From: an uncultured Bacilli bacterium
GTDB taxonomy: Bacteria; Bacillota_I; Bacilli_A; RF39; UBA660
Assembly: GCA_934091055.1 (NCBI GenBank)
Contig: CAKOKN010000004.1
Coordinates: 3,453 to 67,452, forward strand
DNA: 64,000 bases
Reading direction: 5' to 3'
Part shown: positions 45,795-54,106 of the stretch, piece after piece
Layout: each line of letters begins with the position of its first letter
Numbering within the stretch: the stretch's first letter is position 1
Translations under genes and position numbers: made by a program
The notes under the pieces: generated by a model
The model's input: the letters and a program-made list of their open reading frames with translations, nothing else
The model's database searches: none
What the model was told of the DNA's origin: nothing

Positions 45795-46668
45795 ATCCTA
45801 AAGCCTCCATTTCATAAATAAATACTTCCTCTAAAGTAAGTGGTAGATAATCAAGTATCAAAGGTTTCATCTTCTCCAATTTATTCTTACTTTTTCCATC
45901 ATTATCTTTAATTATTATAGTAGCTACACTACCAGTCTTTTTAAAACTTAAAATATCAAAATCCTCAAAATCTTCCTTATCAAAATTATTTTCAAAAGAT
46001 ATTTGAACTTTAAACATATTAGTTTTGATAGTATCAACATCACTCTCAAATAAAATACCGCCTTGATATAAAAGACCTAAATTATCACAAATATCTTCAA
46101 GCTCCCTAAGATTATGACTAGTCATAACAATAGTAGTATCCTTCTTATTCATTTGTTTAATAAGTATTTTCTTCATAGTATTTCTAATAACAGGATCCAA
46201 TCCATCAAAAGTCTCATCAAAGAACATATAATCAGCATTAGTACAAATAGCACATATCAAAGCACATTGTCTCTTCATTCCCTTTGAAAAAGTACTAATT
46301 TTCTTATCAAGACTAAGATTTAACATACCCGCTAACTCTTTTAGATAGTTAATATCAAAATCCTTATACATAGATTGATAATATCTAGCAGTATCCATAA
46401 GTGTATACCCAGGATAAAAGAATAAATCATCTTGTACAAAAACCATCTTTTGTTTTATAATCTCATTATCATAAACTGACTCTCCAGAAACAGAAATAAC
46501 ACCACTATCAGCTTCATATATTCCCATAATAGTTCTAAGTAATGTACTCTTACCAGAACCATTAGCTCCTACTAAGCCATAAATAGAATTATCAAGAATA
46601 GTACAACTAAGATCTTTTAAAACATAGTCTTTTTCATATTTCTTAGATAGTTTATCTATTTTTATCAT
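45772..46668 (-). CDS. ABC transporter ATPase (YtrB-like)
   Basis: 298 residues. Walker A VGANGSGKST near 33, a degenerate signature STFSKGMKRQ near 128 and Walker B YMFFDETFDGLD near 150. CcmA/YtrB-like, with a ~90-residue C-terminal extension. First gene of the operon. ATG after GAAAGGAG. Confidence 0.9.
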   Translation of the reverse strand: MIKIDKLSKKYEKDYVLKDLSCTILDNSIYGLVGANGSGKSTLLRTIMGIYEADSGVISVSGESVYDNEIIKQKMVFVQDDLFFYPGYTLMDTARYYQSMYKDFDINYLKELAGMLNLSLDKKISTFSKGMKRQCALICAICTNADYMFFDETFDGLDPVIRNTMKKILIKQMNKKDTTIVMTSHNLRELEDICDNLGLLYQGGILFESDVDTIKTNMFKVQISFENNFDKEDFEDFDILSFKKTGSVATIIIKDNDGKSKNKLEKMKPLILDYLPLTLEEVFIYEMEALGYEFNKFI

Positions 46669-46697
46669 ATAAATTCTCCTTTCACTATAATATATGA

Positions 46698-46720
46698 TTG
46701 TACTACTTGCACTAGTACAA
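46698..46720. promoter_or_regulatory. GntR/YtrA-type operator before the ABC operon
   Basis: A perfect 8 bp inverted repeat TTGTACTA/TAGTACAA with 7-base spacer, about 30 bases upstream of the first ATG, next to a TATTAT box. The GTACTA/TAGTAC half-sites fit YtrA-subgroup operators; the regulator is encoded in the same operon, so autoregulation is inferred. Confidence 0.75.
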
Positions 46721-46781
46721 TTAAATCATACTATATAAACTTTTCTTTGTCAAGAAAAAAAAGCATTTTACCAAAATAATT

Positions 46782-46877
46782 TAATCTAGAGACTTAAACC
46801 TAAGGCTCTAGATTATCTTTGAAGACAAATACAAATTTGGCTTCAAAGAAAGAGTGTGAAATAATAGGTTCACACTC
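46782..46877 (+). repeat. Three tandem stem-loops, locus F, after the M16 peptidase pair
   Basis: 46782-46815 (10 bp arms TAATCTAGAG, loop ACTTAAACCTAAGG with inner CTTA/TAAG), abutting 46816-46849 (9 bp arms TCTTTGAAG, loop ACAAATACAAATTTGG with inner CAAAT/ATTTG). Two bases later comes 46852-46877 (9 bp arms GAGTGTGAA, loop ATAATAGG). The first two fit the AC...GG pattern; the third does not have the AG/CT closure and is likely the real gene terminator. Confidence 0.8.
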
Positions 46878-46890
46878 CAATAACAAACAT

Positions 46891-48126
46891 CTATTTCTTT
46901 TTCCTATAAAAAACAGAATAAAAAGAAAAATCAATACTATCAATTACCCTTCTATAATCCTCATAACTAAACCCCTTTATAACATCAATATAATCCTCAT
47001 CCTTATAACCAAAACTAATATAATTATCCTCTATAGGACCAACATACCCATTTATACTATCTTTCCTAACAACCATACTAGTAATACTATTCTTCTTAGC
47101 AAGCTCAAAAAGTTCCTTATCATCATCACTAACACTATTAATAACATCAATAACTCTCTTCTCAAAATCATCACATAAAGAAGTATATCCCCAAATATCT
47201 ATAACCAAATAACCATTATAGTAATAAGAAGAACTAACAATATCCCCTATATATTTATCACTCCTATTAATATACTCATTTATCTTCGAATACTCAGAGA
47301 AATTAATATTCAAAAACCAACAAACATACCAATCAAGTTTATATCTATCATAACTAGATAACCCCCTTATATCAATTTTAAAATTAATAATAACTTTATC
47401 TATCAAACTACACTCATAAGTAGTATACTTAGAAACAATATCTCTTTTATCTACTATCATAGGTAACTTCTTATCACACTTAAAAGATTTATTACTATAA
47501 AATTTCTTAATCTTATCAAATACTTTATCATAATCAAAATTACCCGCTACCACTAAAAACTGATTACAAGGAATATACACACTATCATAAATATCTCTAA
47601 GTTCATTAATACTAATACTATTAACACTCTCTTCACTACCCAAAGTATCATTACAATTATTAAATAAAGTTCTTATATTACTAGAAGCTACTCTTCTCCC
47701 CTCATCATTAAGACTATCTCTAATCTCATTTAACACCGCATACTTAGTTTTATCTAACTTCTCCTTAGTAAAAGTAACATTATATATTCCCTCCAAAAAA
47801 GTATCAAAGCACTCATAAAAATTACCAACTGTATTAAAAAAATAAGAAGTATAAAAAGAATTAGTTCCAGCATTACAACTAAGTACATTATAATTTCTCA
47901 AGTTATCTAATAAATTACCCGAAGAAGTATTCTCACAAACATAATGTTCAAGCAAATGAGCACTACCTTCTTTTATTTTTCTTTTCTTTCCTCGCCAATC
48001 AACATAAAAATTATAATTACCTCCATAAAAAGTATATAACTCCATATGATTAGTACTCTTACTCTTATCAGTATATATAAGAATAGTAAGCCCTTCTTCT
48101 AAAGTAATAAACTTTGCACTATTCAT
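46891..48126 (-). CDS. M16 zinc peptidase (YmfH-like, catalytic)
   Basis: 411 residues. The inverted zinc motif HLLEH (in GSAHLLEHYVCE, near 54) replaces the usual HFLEH, with the third ligand Glu probably in the NEIRDSL region near 132. Single half of an M16 peptidase, paired with the upstream gene. It is preceded by seven bases of overlap with that gene. Confidence 0.85.
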   Translation of the reverse strand: MNSAKFITLEEGLTILIYTDKSKSTNHMELYTFYGGNYNFYVDWRGKKRKIKEGSAHLLEHYVCENTSSGNLLDNLRNYNVLSCNAGTNSFYTSYFFNTVGNFYECFDTFLEGIYNVTFTKEKLDKTKYAVLNEIRDSLNDEGRRVASSNIRTLFNNCNDTLGSEESVNSISINELRDIYDSVYIPCNQFLVVAGNFDYDKVFDKIKKFYSNKSFKCDKKLPMIVDKRDIVSKYTTYECSLIDKVIINFKIDIRGLSSYDRYKLDWYVCWFLNINFSEYSKINEYINRSDKYIGDIVSSSYYYNGYLVIDIWGYTSLCDDFEKRVIDVINSVSDDDKELFELAKKNSITSMVVRKDSINGYVGPIEDNYISFGYKDEDYIDVIKGFSYEDYRRVIDSIDFSFYSVFYRKKK

Positions 48127-49357
48127 ATTTATCTCCTCCTACATACTTAGATACCATAACCAATCTATTCTTAATAAAATCATAAACTTCTTCTCCACTT
48201 ACAGTCTTTAATATATCATAGTATTTATCTTCAATATATTCCAAATGTTTATCTATATATTCATAAAGTATATCACCTAAATTTTCTTTACTAAGTTCAT
48301 TATCAATTCTAGCATTCTCAACTATCAAAGAAAGCTTATCTCCTATATAATCAATATCCTCTATTTTCTTCATAACACTATCATAAATATCAAATATTAT
48401 TTTAGCATTACCCTTATCTGTAAAAGAAGCCAAAGTCAAAGTACCAAACATAGTATAATTAACATAACATCTATATATTAAATCATTATCTTTTCTTAAA
48501 CTATCAAACAAAATATTAGATACATTAGAATACAAAAGTTTCTTAACAACACTAAGTAAAATAGTATCTCTAACACAATTAATATTTTTAACTTTATAAT
48601 TACAAAAAACTCCTGCTGTAGAAAAAGGACTATCTTCTACTACAACATCTACTTTACTAGGTATATTCTTAGCATAAACATAATAATCTTTTTTAAATTT
48701 AACCCTACTTATCTTATTATCAAGAAGAATATTCTTAATCAACTCTTTAGATTTATTCACATCAACATTTCCAATCAAATACACTAAAGGAGGTCCACTA
48801 ATAATTTTATTATATGTTTCATATAAACTCTTCGAAGTAACATTATCTAAAAGTGAAGTATCCTTAAAAACTTTAGAAACCAAGTAATCATCTTCATCAT
48901 TTAACAAATCATTCTTATAGTCATAATAACTAAAAAAATCATTATTAATTCTAATAGTTCTATTCTTATATATTTTTTTAGCTTCTTCTACTTTACTTCT
49001 AGGAAAAGCCCCATCTTCTAAATAGGGATCATATATAATTTCTTTAATAAATTTCAAATTATCTTCAAGTACATCTATTCCCAAACAATCATAAGAAGGA
49101 TAACTAAGTGTAAACTCCAAGAAAGGACTATTACCAATAAAAGATATCTTACTTCTATAAGACAAACAATAATTATTAATATTAATAACTGCTATCTTTT
49201 TATTAGTATCATACTTTTTACTTCTATCAAAAGCTATCTTTTCTAATATTCTTAATTCCTCTTCTTTATAATTAATTATTGGATAACTAATAAATATAAT
49301 ACATCTCTTAAAATCTTTATTTTTTATAATTAATGGTTCATTCTTTTTATCAAACAT
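48119..49357 (-). CDS. M16 peptidase partner (YmfF-like, no zinc motif)
   Basis: 412 residues. Same fold as its neighbour by general pattern (INNYCLSYRSKISF; LVYLIGNVDVNK) but no HxxEH box. M16 subunits often work as an active plus inactive pair. Start ATG at 49357 (MFDKKNE) is preferred; a TTG five codons upstream is possible. Confidence 0.75.
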   Translation of the reverse strand: MFDKKNEPLIIKNKDFKRCIIFISYPIINYKEEELRILEKIAFDRSKKYDTNKKIAVININNYCLSYRSKISFIGNSPFLEFTLSYPSYDCLGIDVLEDNLKFIKEIIYDPYLEDGAFPRSKVEEAKKIYKNRTIRINNDFFSYYDYKNDLLNDEDDYLVSKVFKDTSLLDNVTSKSLYETYNKIISGPPLVYLIGNVDVNKSKELIKNILLDNKISRVKFKKDYYVYAKNIPSKVDVVVEDSPFSTAGVFCNYKVKNINCVRDTILLSVVKKLLYSNVSNILFDSLRKDNDLIYRCYVNYTMFGTLTLASFTDKGNAKIIFDIYDSVMKKIEDIDYIGDKLSLIVENARIDNELSKENLGDILYEYIDKHLEYIEDKYYDILKTVSGEEVYDFIKNRLVMVSKYVGGDKYE

Positions 49358-49472
49358 ACTACTCACTACCAATCTATCTAAATTATATTTTAATAATATA
49401 TTTTTGTCAATATAGGTATTACCCCATACACAAAATACACGAATATCATAACTTATTTTAGGAGGTTAAAAA

Positions 49473-49964
49473 ATGAATGATTTTAATGACTATTATAACT
49501 ACTTAAATGGTAACTACAGTGATCCAAACTTTATGCAATACCCAAATAACATTATAAATGACATTAATTATCAAAATAATATTCAAAACAATTATCCTAT
49601 AGCAGACACTACTCCAGATATCACAACTACTTTAGTAGGTTTTAAAAGAGGAAATTTATTTAATAGTCTCTATAATGAATACAAAAACTATAAACCACAA
49701 GAATTAAAAGCAAATAGTGAAAGAGAGGATCTAATTCTTCAAATAGATGAACAAAGATTTGCTGTAATAGAATTAGGATTATATTTAGATGTATATCCAA
49801 ATGATAAAGCAGCTCTAAATAAATATAATGGCTACTTAAAAAAAGAAAAAGAATTAGTATCTCTATATGAAAGTAAATATGGACCATTAACAATATATAG
49901 TCCTGTTCAAACAAATAACTGGTTATGGAATAACTCACCTTGGCCTTGGGAGGTGCAAAACTAA
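49473..49964 (+). CDS. cotJB: Spore coat protein, CotJA-CotJB fusion
   Basis: 163 residues. Residues ~40-75 hold a CotJA-like motif (LVGFKRGNLFNSLYNEYKNYKP). From ~80 the rest is CotJB: LILQIDEQRFAVIELGLYLDVYPNDKAAL, then GPLTI and the ending NNSPWPWE. In Bacillus and Clostridium, cotJA and cotJB are separate genes. The N-terminal 40 residues are Asn/Tyr-rich. ATG after AGGAGG. Overlaps cotJC by one base (TAATG). Confidence 0.8.
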   Translation: MNDFNDYYNYLNGNYSDPNFMQYPNNIINDINYQNNIQNNYPIADTTPDITTTLVGFKRGNLFNSLYNEYKNYKPQELKANSEREDLILQIDEQRFAVIELGLYLDVYPNDKAALNKYNGYLKKEKELVSLYESKYGPLTIYSPVQTNNWLWNNSPWPWEVQN

Positions 49965-50524
49965 TGTGGAAATATGTAAAATCACTAGAATACCCTGTTA
50001 ATATTAAAAAGAAAGACTTAAGAATGGCTAAATACTTAGTAACACAATATGGTGGAGCTAATGGTGAATTAAGTGCAGCCTTTAGATACTTAAATCAAAG
50101 ATATACTATGCCAGATGATAAAGGAAAAGCATTACTTACAGACATAGGAACTGAAGAATTAGCACACGTAGAAATGATATCCGCAATGATATATCAACTA
50201 CTAAACGGAGCCACTCTAAAAGAATTAAAAGAAGCTGGATTAGAATCACACTACGCTGAACACGGTTATGGCTTATATCCAACTGATTCCAATGGTGTAC
50301 CATTTACTGTATCATATTTTGCTACAACTGGCGACCCACTTGCAGACTTATCTGAAGATATGGCTGCTGAACAAAAAGCTAGAGCCACTTATGAAAACTT
50401 AATTGATTTAACAGACGATCCAGATGTCATAGGACCATTACTTTTCTTAAGACAAAGAGAAATAATTCACTTTACTAGATTTAAAGAATTATATGACGAA
50501 TATAAAAGAAAAGGAATAAAATAA
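49964..50524 (+). CDS. cotJC: CotJC, manganese-catalase-like spore coat protein
   Basis: 186 residues. Ferritin-like di-metal helices: ELSAAFRYLNQR (Glu), GTEELAHVEM (Glu/His), AAEQKARATYENL and LRQREIIHFTRF supply the metal ligands. The start is the ATG at 49964, eight bases after GGGAGGTG, overlapping the cotJA-B stop. Followed by a strong terminator. Confidence 0.93.
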   Translation: MWKYVKSLEYPVNIKKKDLRMAKYLVTQYGGANGELSAAFRYLNQRYTMPDDKGKALLTDIGTEELAHVEMISAMIYQLLNGATLKELKEAGLESHYAEHGYGLYPTDSNGVPFTVSYFATTGDPLADLSEDMAAEQKARATYENLIDLTDDPDVIGPLLFLRQREIIHFTRFKELYDEYKRKGIK

Positions 50525-50526
50525 CT

Positions 50527-50554
50527 AAATACCTACCAATCTAGGTATTTTTTT
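50527..50554 (+). terminator. Intrinsic terminator after cotJC
   Basis: A 9 bp stem AAATACCTA/TAGGTATTT with a 6-base loop, followed by a T-run. Confidence 0.9.
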
Positions 50555-50569
50555 ACATAAAAAAAGAAG

Positions 50570-52378
50570 TTATTTCTTTGCATCAAACTTCTTTCTTGCT
50601 TCTGTATTTAAAATAAATTTTCTAAGTCTAATATTCTCTGGAGTAATCTCCACTAATTCATCACTGTTAATATAATCTAGACAATATTCTAATGTAAGTG
50701 GTCTAGGTCTTTTTAATACAACTGTATGATCAGATCCTGATGCTCTTGTATTAGTAAGTTGTTTACCCTTAACTACATTAACTGCAAGATCATTTTCTCT
50801 ATTACATTCGCCTACTATCATACCTTCATATACTTCAGTACCTGGTTCTATAAACATAACACCTCTATCTTCTAATTGTCCTAAAGCATAAGCTGTAGCC
50901 TTACCAGCTTCAGTAGACACTAATACTCCTACTTTTCTTTCTGTAGAATTAATATCCTCTATAGGTAAATATTCTTTAAAAGTATGATTAAGAATACCAT
51001 AACCCTTAGTCAAAGTCATAAAATTAGTGTTAAACCCAATAAGCCCTCTTGAAGGAATAGTATAATTAAGTCTAATTAAATTATTAACATTAGACATATT
51101 ATCCATCTTACCTCCACGTAATCCAAGAGCTTCAATTACATTACCAACAGACTCATCGCTAACTTCTATTTGAACATCTTCATAAGGTTCACATTTAACG
51201 CCATCTATTTCTTTTATTATAACTTCTGGTTTAGACACTTGTAATTCAAAACCTTCTCTTCTAAGATTTTCAATAAGTATTGATAGATGAAGTTCTCCTC
51301 TACCAGATACTATCCAAGATTCATTACCAGACTCTTCTACTTTTAAGCTAACATCCTTTTGTGTTTCTTTAAATAGTCTCTCTCCTATTTTTCTTGCAGT
51401 AACAATCTTTCCTTCTCTTCCTACAAATGGACTATTATTTACCATAAAAGTCATCTTAAGTGTAGGCTCATCAATTCTAAGAATTGGAAGTGCCTCTTCT
51501 TTACCAATATCACAAACAGTTTCACCAACAGAAATATCCATAAGACCTGCCACAGCAACTATATCTCCTGCTTGTGCTTCATTTATTTCTATTCTCTTAA
51601 GGCCATCAAATCCAAATAACTTTTGTATTCTAAATTGCTTAATACTACCATCTAATCTAACACAAGATACCATTTCATTAACTTTTATAGATCCACTGTG
51701 AATTTTACCAATACCTATTCTACCAACATATTCATTATAATCTAAAAGTGCTGGTTGAAATTGTAAATTACCATCTGGATTAACATTAGGTTCTGGTATT
51801 TCATCAATAATTAATTTAAATATATCATCATAGCTTTCACTCTGTGTATTAATATCTGGATCTAAACTAGCAGTACCATTTAAAGCACTAACATAAGCAA
51901 CTTTAAAATCAAGTTGTTCTTCATTAGCTCCTAATTCAATAAATAAATCTATAACTTCATCAAGTACTTTTTCTACTCTAGCAGTTGGCTTATCAACTTT
52001 ATTTATAACAACAATTGGTTTAACACCAGCCTCTAATGCTTTTTTAAGTACAAATCTAGTTTGTGGCATTGTACCTTCATAAGCATCTACTAATAGTAAA
52101 ACGCCATCAACCATATTCATAATTCTCTCTACTTCGCCACCAAAATCAGCGTGTCCTGGAGTATCAAGAATATTTATTTTATAACCATTATAATTTATTG
52201 ATGTAGTCTTTGCTAAAATAGTTATTCCTCTTTCTCTTTCAATATCATTAGAATCCATAGCTCTAACTTCAACTTGTTCATTATCTCTAAAAGTACCAGA
52301 CTTTTTAAGTAATTGATCCACAAGTGTCGTCTTACCGTGGTCTACATGTGCAATAATAGCAACATTTCTTATTTTCAT
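50570..52378 (-). CDS. typA: Ribosome-associated GTPase TypA/BipA
   Basis: 602 residues. G1 AHVDHGKTTL, G3 DTPGHADFG near 72, G4 NKVD near 126. EF-G-like domains III and V plus the TypA-specific C-terminal domain. Acts in ribosome assembly under stress. ATG at 52378 spaced five bases from AGGTGG; an in-frame start seven codons upstream lacks a site. Confidence 0.97.
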   Translation of the reverse strand: MKIRNVAIIAHVDHGKTTLVDQLLKKSGTFRDNEQVEVRAMDSNDIERERGITILAKTTSINYNGYKINILDTPGHADFGGEVERIMNMVDGVLLLVDAYEGTMPQTRFVLKKALEAGVKPIVVINKVDKPTARVEKVLDEVIDLFIELGANEEQLDFKVAYVSALNGTASLDPDINTQSESYDDIFKLIIDEIPEPNVNPDGNLQFQPALLDYNEYVGRIGIGKIHSGSIKVNEMVSCVRLDGSIKQFRIQKLFGFDGLKRIEINEAQAGDIVAVAGLMDISVGETVCDIGKEEALPILRIDEPTLKMTFMVNNSPFVGREGKIVTARKIGERLFKETQKDVSLKVEESGNESWIVSGRGELHLSILIENLRREGFELQVSKPEVIIKEIDGVKCEPYEDVQIEVSDESVGNVIEALGLRGGKMDNMSNVNNLIRLNYTIPSRGLIGFNTNFMTLTKGYGILNHTFKEYLPIEDINSTERKVGVLVSTEAGKATAYALGQLEDRGVMFIEPGTEVYEGMIVGECNRENDLAVNVVKGKQLTNTRASGSDHTVVLKRPRPLTLEYCLDYINSDELVEITPENIRLRKFILNTEARKKFDAKK

Positions 52379-52446
52379 AAAATCCACCTCTTTTGTCACA
52401 AGTCATAATTATACCACTAAATACGGTATTTGAGAAGAATTTTAAT

Positions 52447-52509
52447 AAAAAAAGATAAAATTTTAACTAATTTTAAACAAAACAAGCCTATATTAACAAA
52501 ATTTTATCT
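52447..52509 (-). terminator. Intrinsic terminator after the 205-residue membrane protein
   Basis: A 12 bp perfect stem AGATAAAATTTT/AAAATTTTATCT with a long 33-base loop and seven T on the minus strand. Confidence 0.75.
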
Positions 52510-52530
52510 CTTAATATTAATAATATATAT

Positions 52531-53148
52531 TTATTCTTTTTCTTCTTTAGTAGTATTTTTTTCTATTCCTTGTTTCTTTTTTAAATCAATAAAATCTAAT
52601 ATAAGTATCAAGAACATATATATACCAGTAATCTTAAATAATATATACACAACACTTCTAGGTACAAATATTAATAAAAGTCCTAATATAATAGAAACAA
52701 TAGAAACTATTAAATTACCAGTAACCTTATAATCAAAATACTTAGTAAAACTACTAGTAGCCATAATAAACAGTAATAATGAAACTAATACAGGAAGCAT
52801 CTCTAAGAATAGAAAGTCTCCATACTTAAACACAAAGAATGCCATCCAAATACTCATAATAGAAACAACTAGGCCTGAATAATTTCTCTTTAAATACTCC
52901 TTGTCCATAATAAAGTTAATAAGTTCTATAACTGCTACTATAGCAAATATAACTACAAATAAATAATTAATAGTAGAAAGAAATTCACTAGTAGCAAATA
53001 CAAGTACAAGAGACAATACAAAACCAATTAAGTAAAAGAATCCTTCACCAACATAAATATTATTATTTTTCTTTGAAGTATCATTTAATTTTTCTAATTT
53101 AACCACTTCGCTCTTTACTTCTTCTTTATTAGTCTTCTTTTTTGCCAC
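52531..53148 (-). CDS. Multi-pass membrane protein (HdeD/DUF308-like)
   Basis: 205 residues. A Lys/Glu-rich 30-residue cytoplasmic start is followed by six hydrophobic segments in hairpin pairs, typical of HdeD/DUF308 proteins. GTG start at 53148, six bases after AGGAGTG. It directly follows the lipoprotein gene. Confidence 0.65.
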   Translation of the reverse strand: MAKKKTNKEEVKSEVVKLEKLNDTSKKNNNIYVGEGFFYLIGFVLSLVLVFATSEFLSTINYLFVVIFAIVAVIELINFIMDKEYLKRNYSGLVVSIMSIWMAFFVFKYGDFLFLEMLPVLVSLLLFIMATSSFTKYFDYKVTGNLIVSIVSIILGLLLIFVPRSVVYILFKITGIYMFLILILDFIDLKKKQGIEKNTTKEEKE

Positions 53149-53158
53149 AATATCACTC

Positions 53159-53848
53159 CTAACACTTACCTTTTTCTTTCTCATTACAAGAACTGTCACC
53201 AGTCACTTTTAATATACCTTCTTTATATATATTAATTAATTCATTTTTTTCTTCTTTTGTCAAAGCAACATATGGATCACTTTGACTATCTACTGTATCT
53301 ATGTGATAATCAACTATATTACCATCCTTAACAAATACCACCAAAGGAACATACACTCTCTTTTCATCTGCTGTAACAGTAGTTCCATCTTCTTTAGTAA
53401 GTGTATAATCATCTAATATTGAATCAAGTGCAGCAAGTAATTCATCATATCCCTTAACTCCCTCTTTTTCGGTAATAATGTTTCCATCAGAATCAAGAGC
53501 AAGTCTATCTCTAACATCTTTCATATTTAAATAATAAATAGTATCTATACTTGTAGAATCACTTGCTTCAAGTAAAGCAGACACTGCATTTCTACACCAA
53601 GGACATTCTGAATAACCTAAATAGATAACACCAGTTCCATTCTTAATTATATCTATTATCTTATCAATAGAAGTATACTTCATAACATTATTCTTATCTA
53701 CATACACCTCTAAATACTCTTTATCACTAACAGATGTAGTACCATTTAAACTTTCATATTCTTCTTTAAACTTTTCTCCATCAGTTGTTTTAAAACATCC
53801 AGTTAACAATATCAATAACGGTATCATAAGTACCAACAATTTTTTCAT
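53159..53848 (-). CDS. Thioredoxin-fold lipoprotein
   Basis: 229 residues. Signal peptide with lipobox LLTGC (Cys ~18), then a thioredoxin-like domain with GYSECPWCRNAV (CxxC near 85). Resembles bacteriocin-transport accessory (Bta)-type redox proteins. Acts outside the membrane. The three further cysteines at the C-terminus (SSCNEKEKGKC) are unusual. Confidence 0.8.
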   Translation of the reverse strand: MKKLLVLMIPLLILLTGCFKTTDGEKFKEEYESLNGTTSVSDKEYLEVYVDKNNVMKYTSIDKIIDIIKNGTGVIYLGYSECPWCRNAVSALLEASDSTSIDTIYYLNMKDVRDRLALDSDGNIITEKEGVKGYDELLAALDSILDDYTLTKEDGTTVTADEKRVYVPLVVFVKDGNIVDYHIDTVDSQSDPYVALTKEEKNELINIYKEGILKVTGDSSCNEKEKGKC

Positions 53849-53913
53849 ATTTCACTCTCTAAATTAATTATACAATAAACAACTACTATTTTCAAGAAAA
53901 AAAGAAGAAAGAC

Positions 53914-54024
53914 TTAATTTAATTTAACTCTCTCTTCATTTTTTATATAAGTATTAAGTTTTATGTAACTAATATTTTGACTCATTTCATCAAGAATATC
54001 TAGTGCTAATATATAATCTGGCAT
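53914..54024 (-). CDS. Small hypothetical protein (36 residues)
   Basis: ATG at 54024 after a perfect GAGGAGGG ribosome site. The peptide (MPDYILALDILDEMSQNISY...) is amphipathic. No family. The strong site and clean stop support translation; otherwise little can be said. It lies between cdaR and the lipoprotein gene. Confidence 0.5.
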   Translation of the reverse strand: MPDYILALDILDEMSQNISYIKLNTYIKNEERVKLN

Positions 54025-54106
54025 TACTTATCCCTCCTCTATTGAAAGGATATCATATTTTTAATATTCTTGCATCATATTCGACAAAACTTGTCAATAT
54101 AAGACA

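Noticed and set aside
46819..47178. Plus-strand frame over the M16 peptidase 3' end
   Set aside because: Shadow frame with biased Ile/Asn content; it starts inside the hairpin array.
49373..49472. Sporulation sigma-E promoter before cotJ
   Set aside because: A -10 like CATACACA is present near 49430, but no -35 lies at the right distance, so I did not list it.
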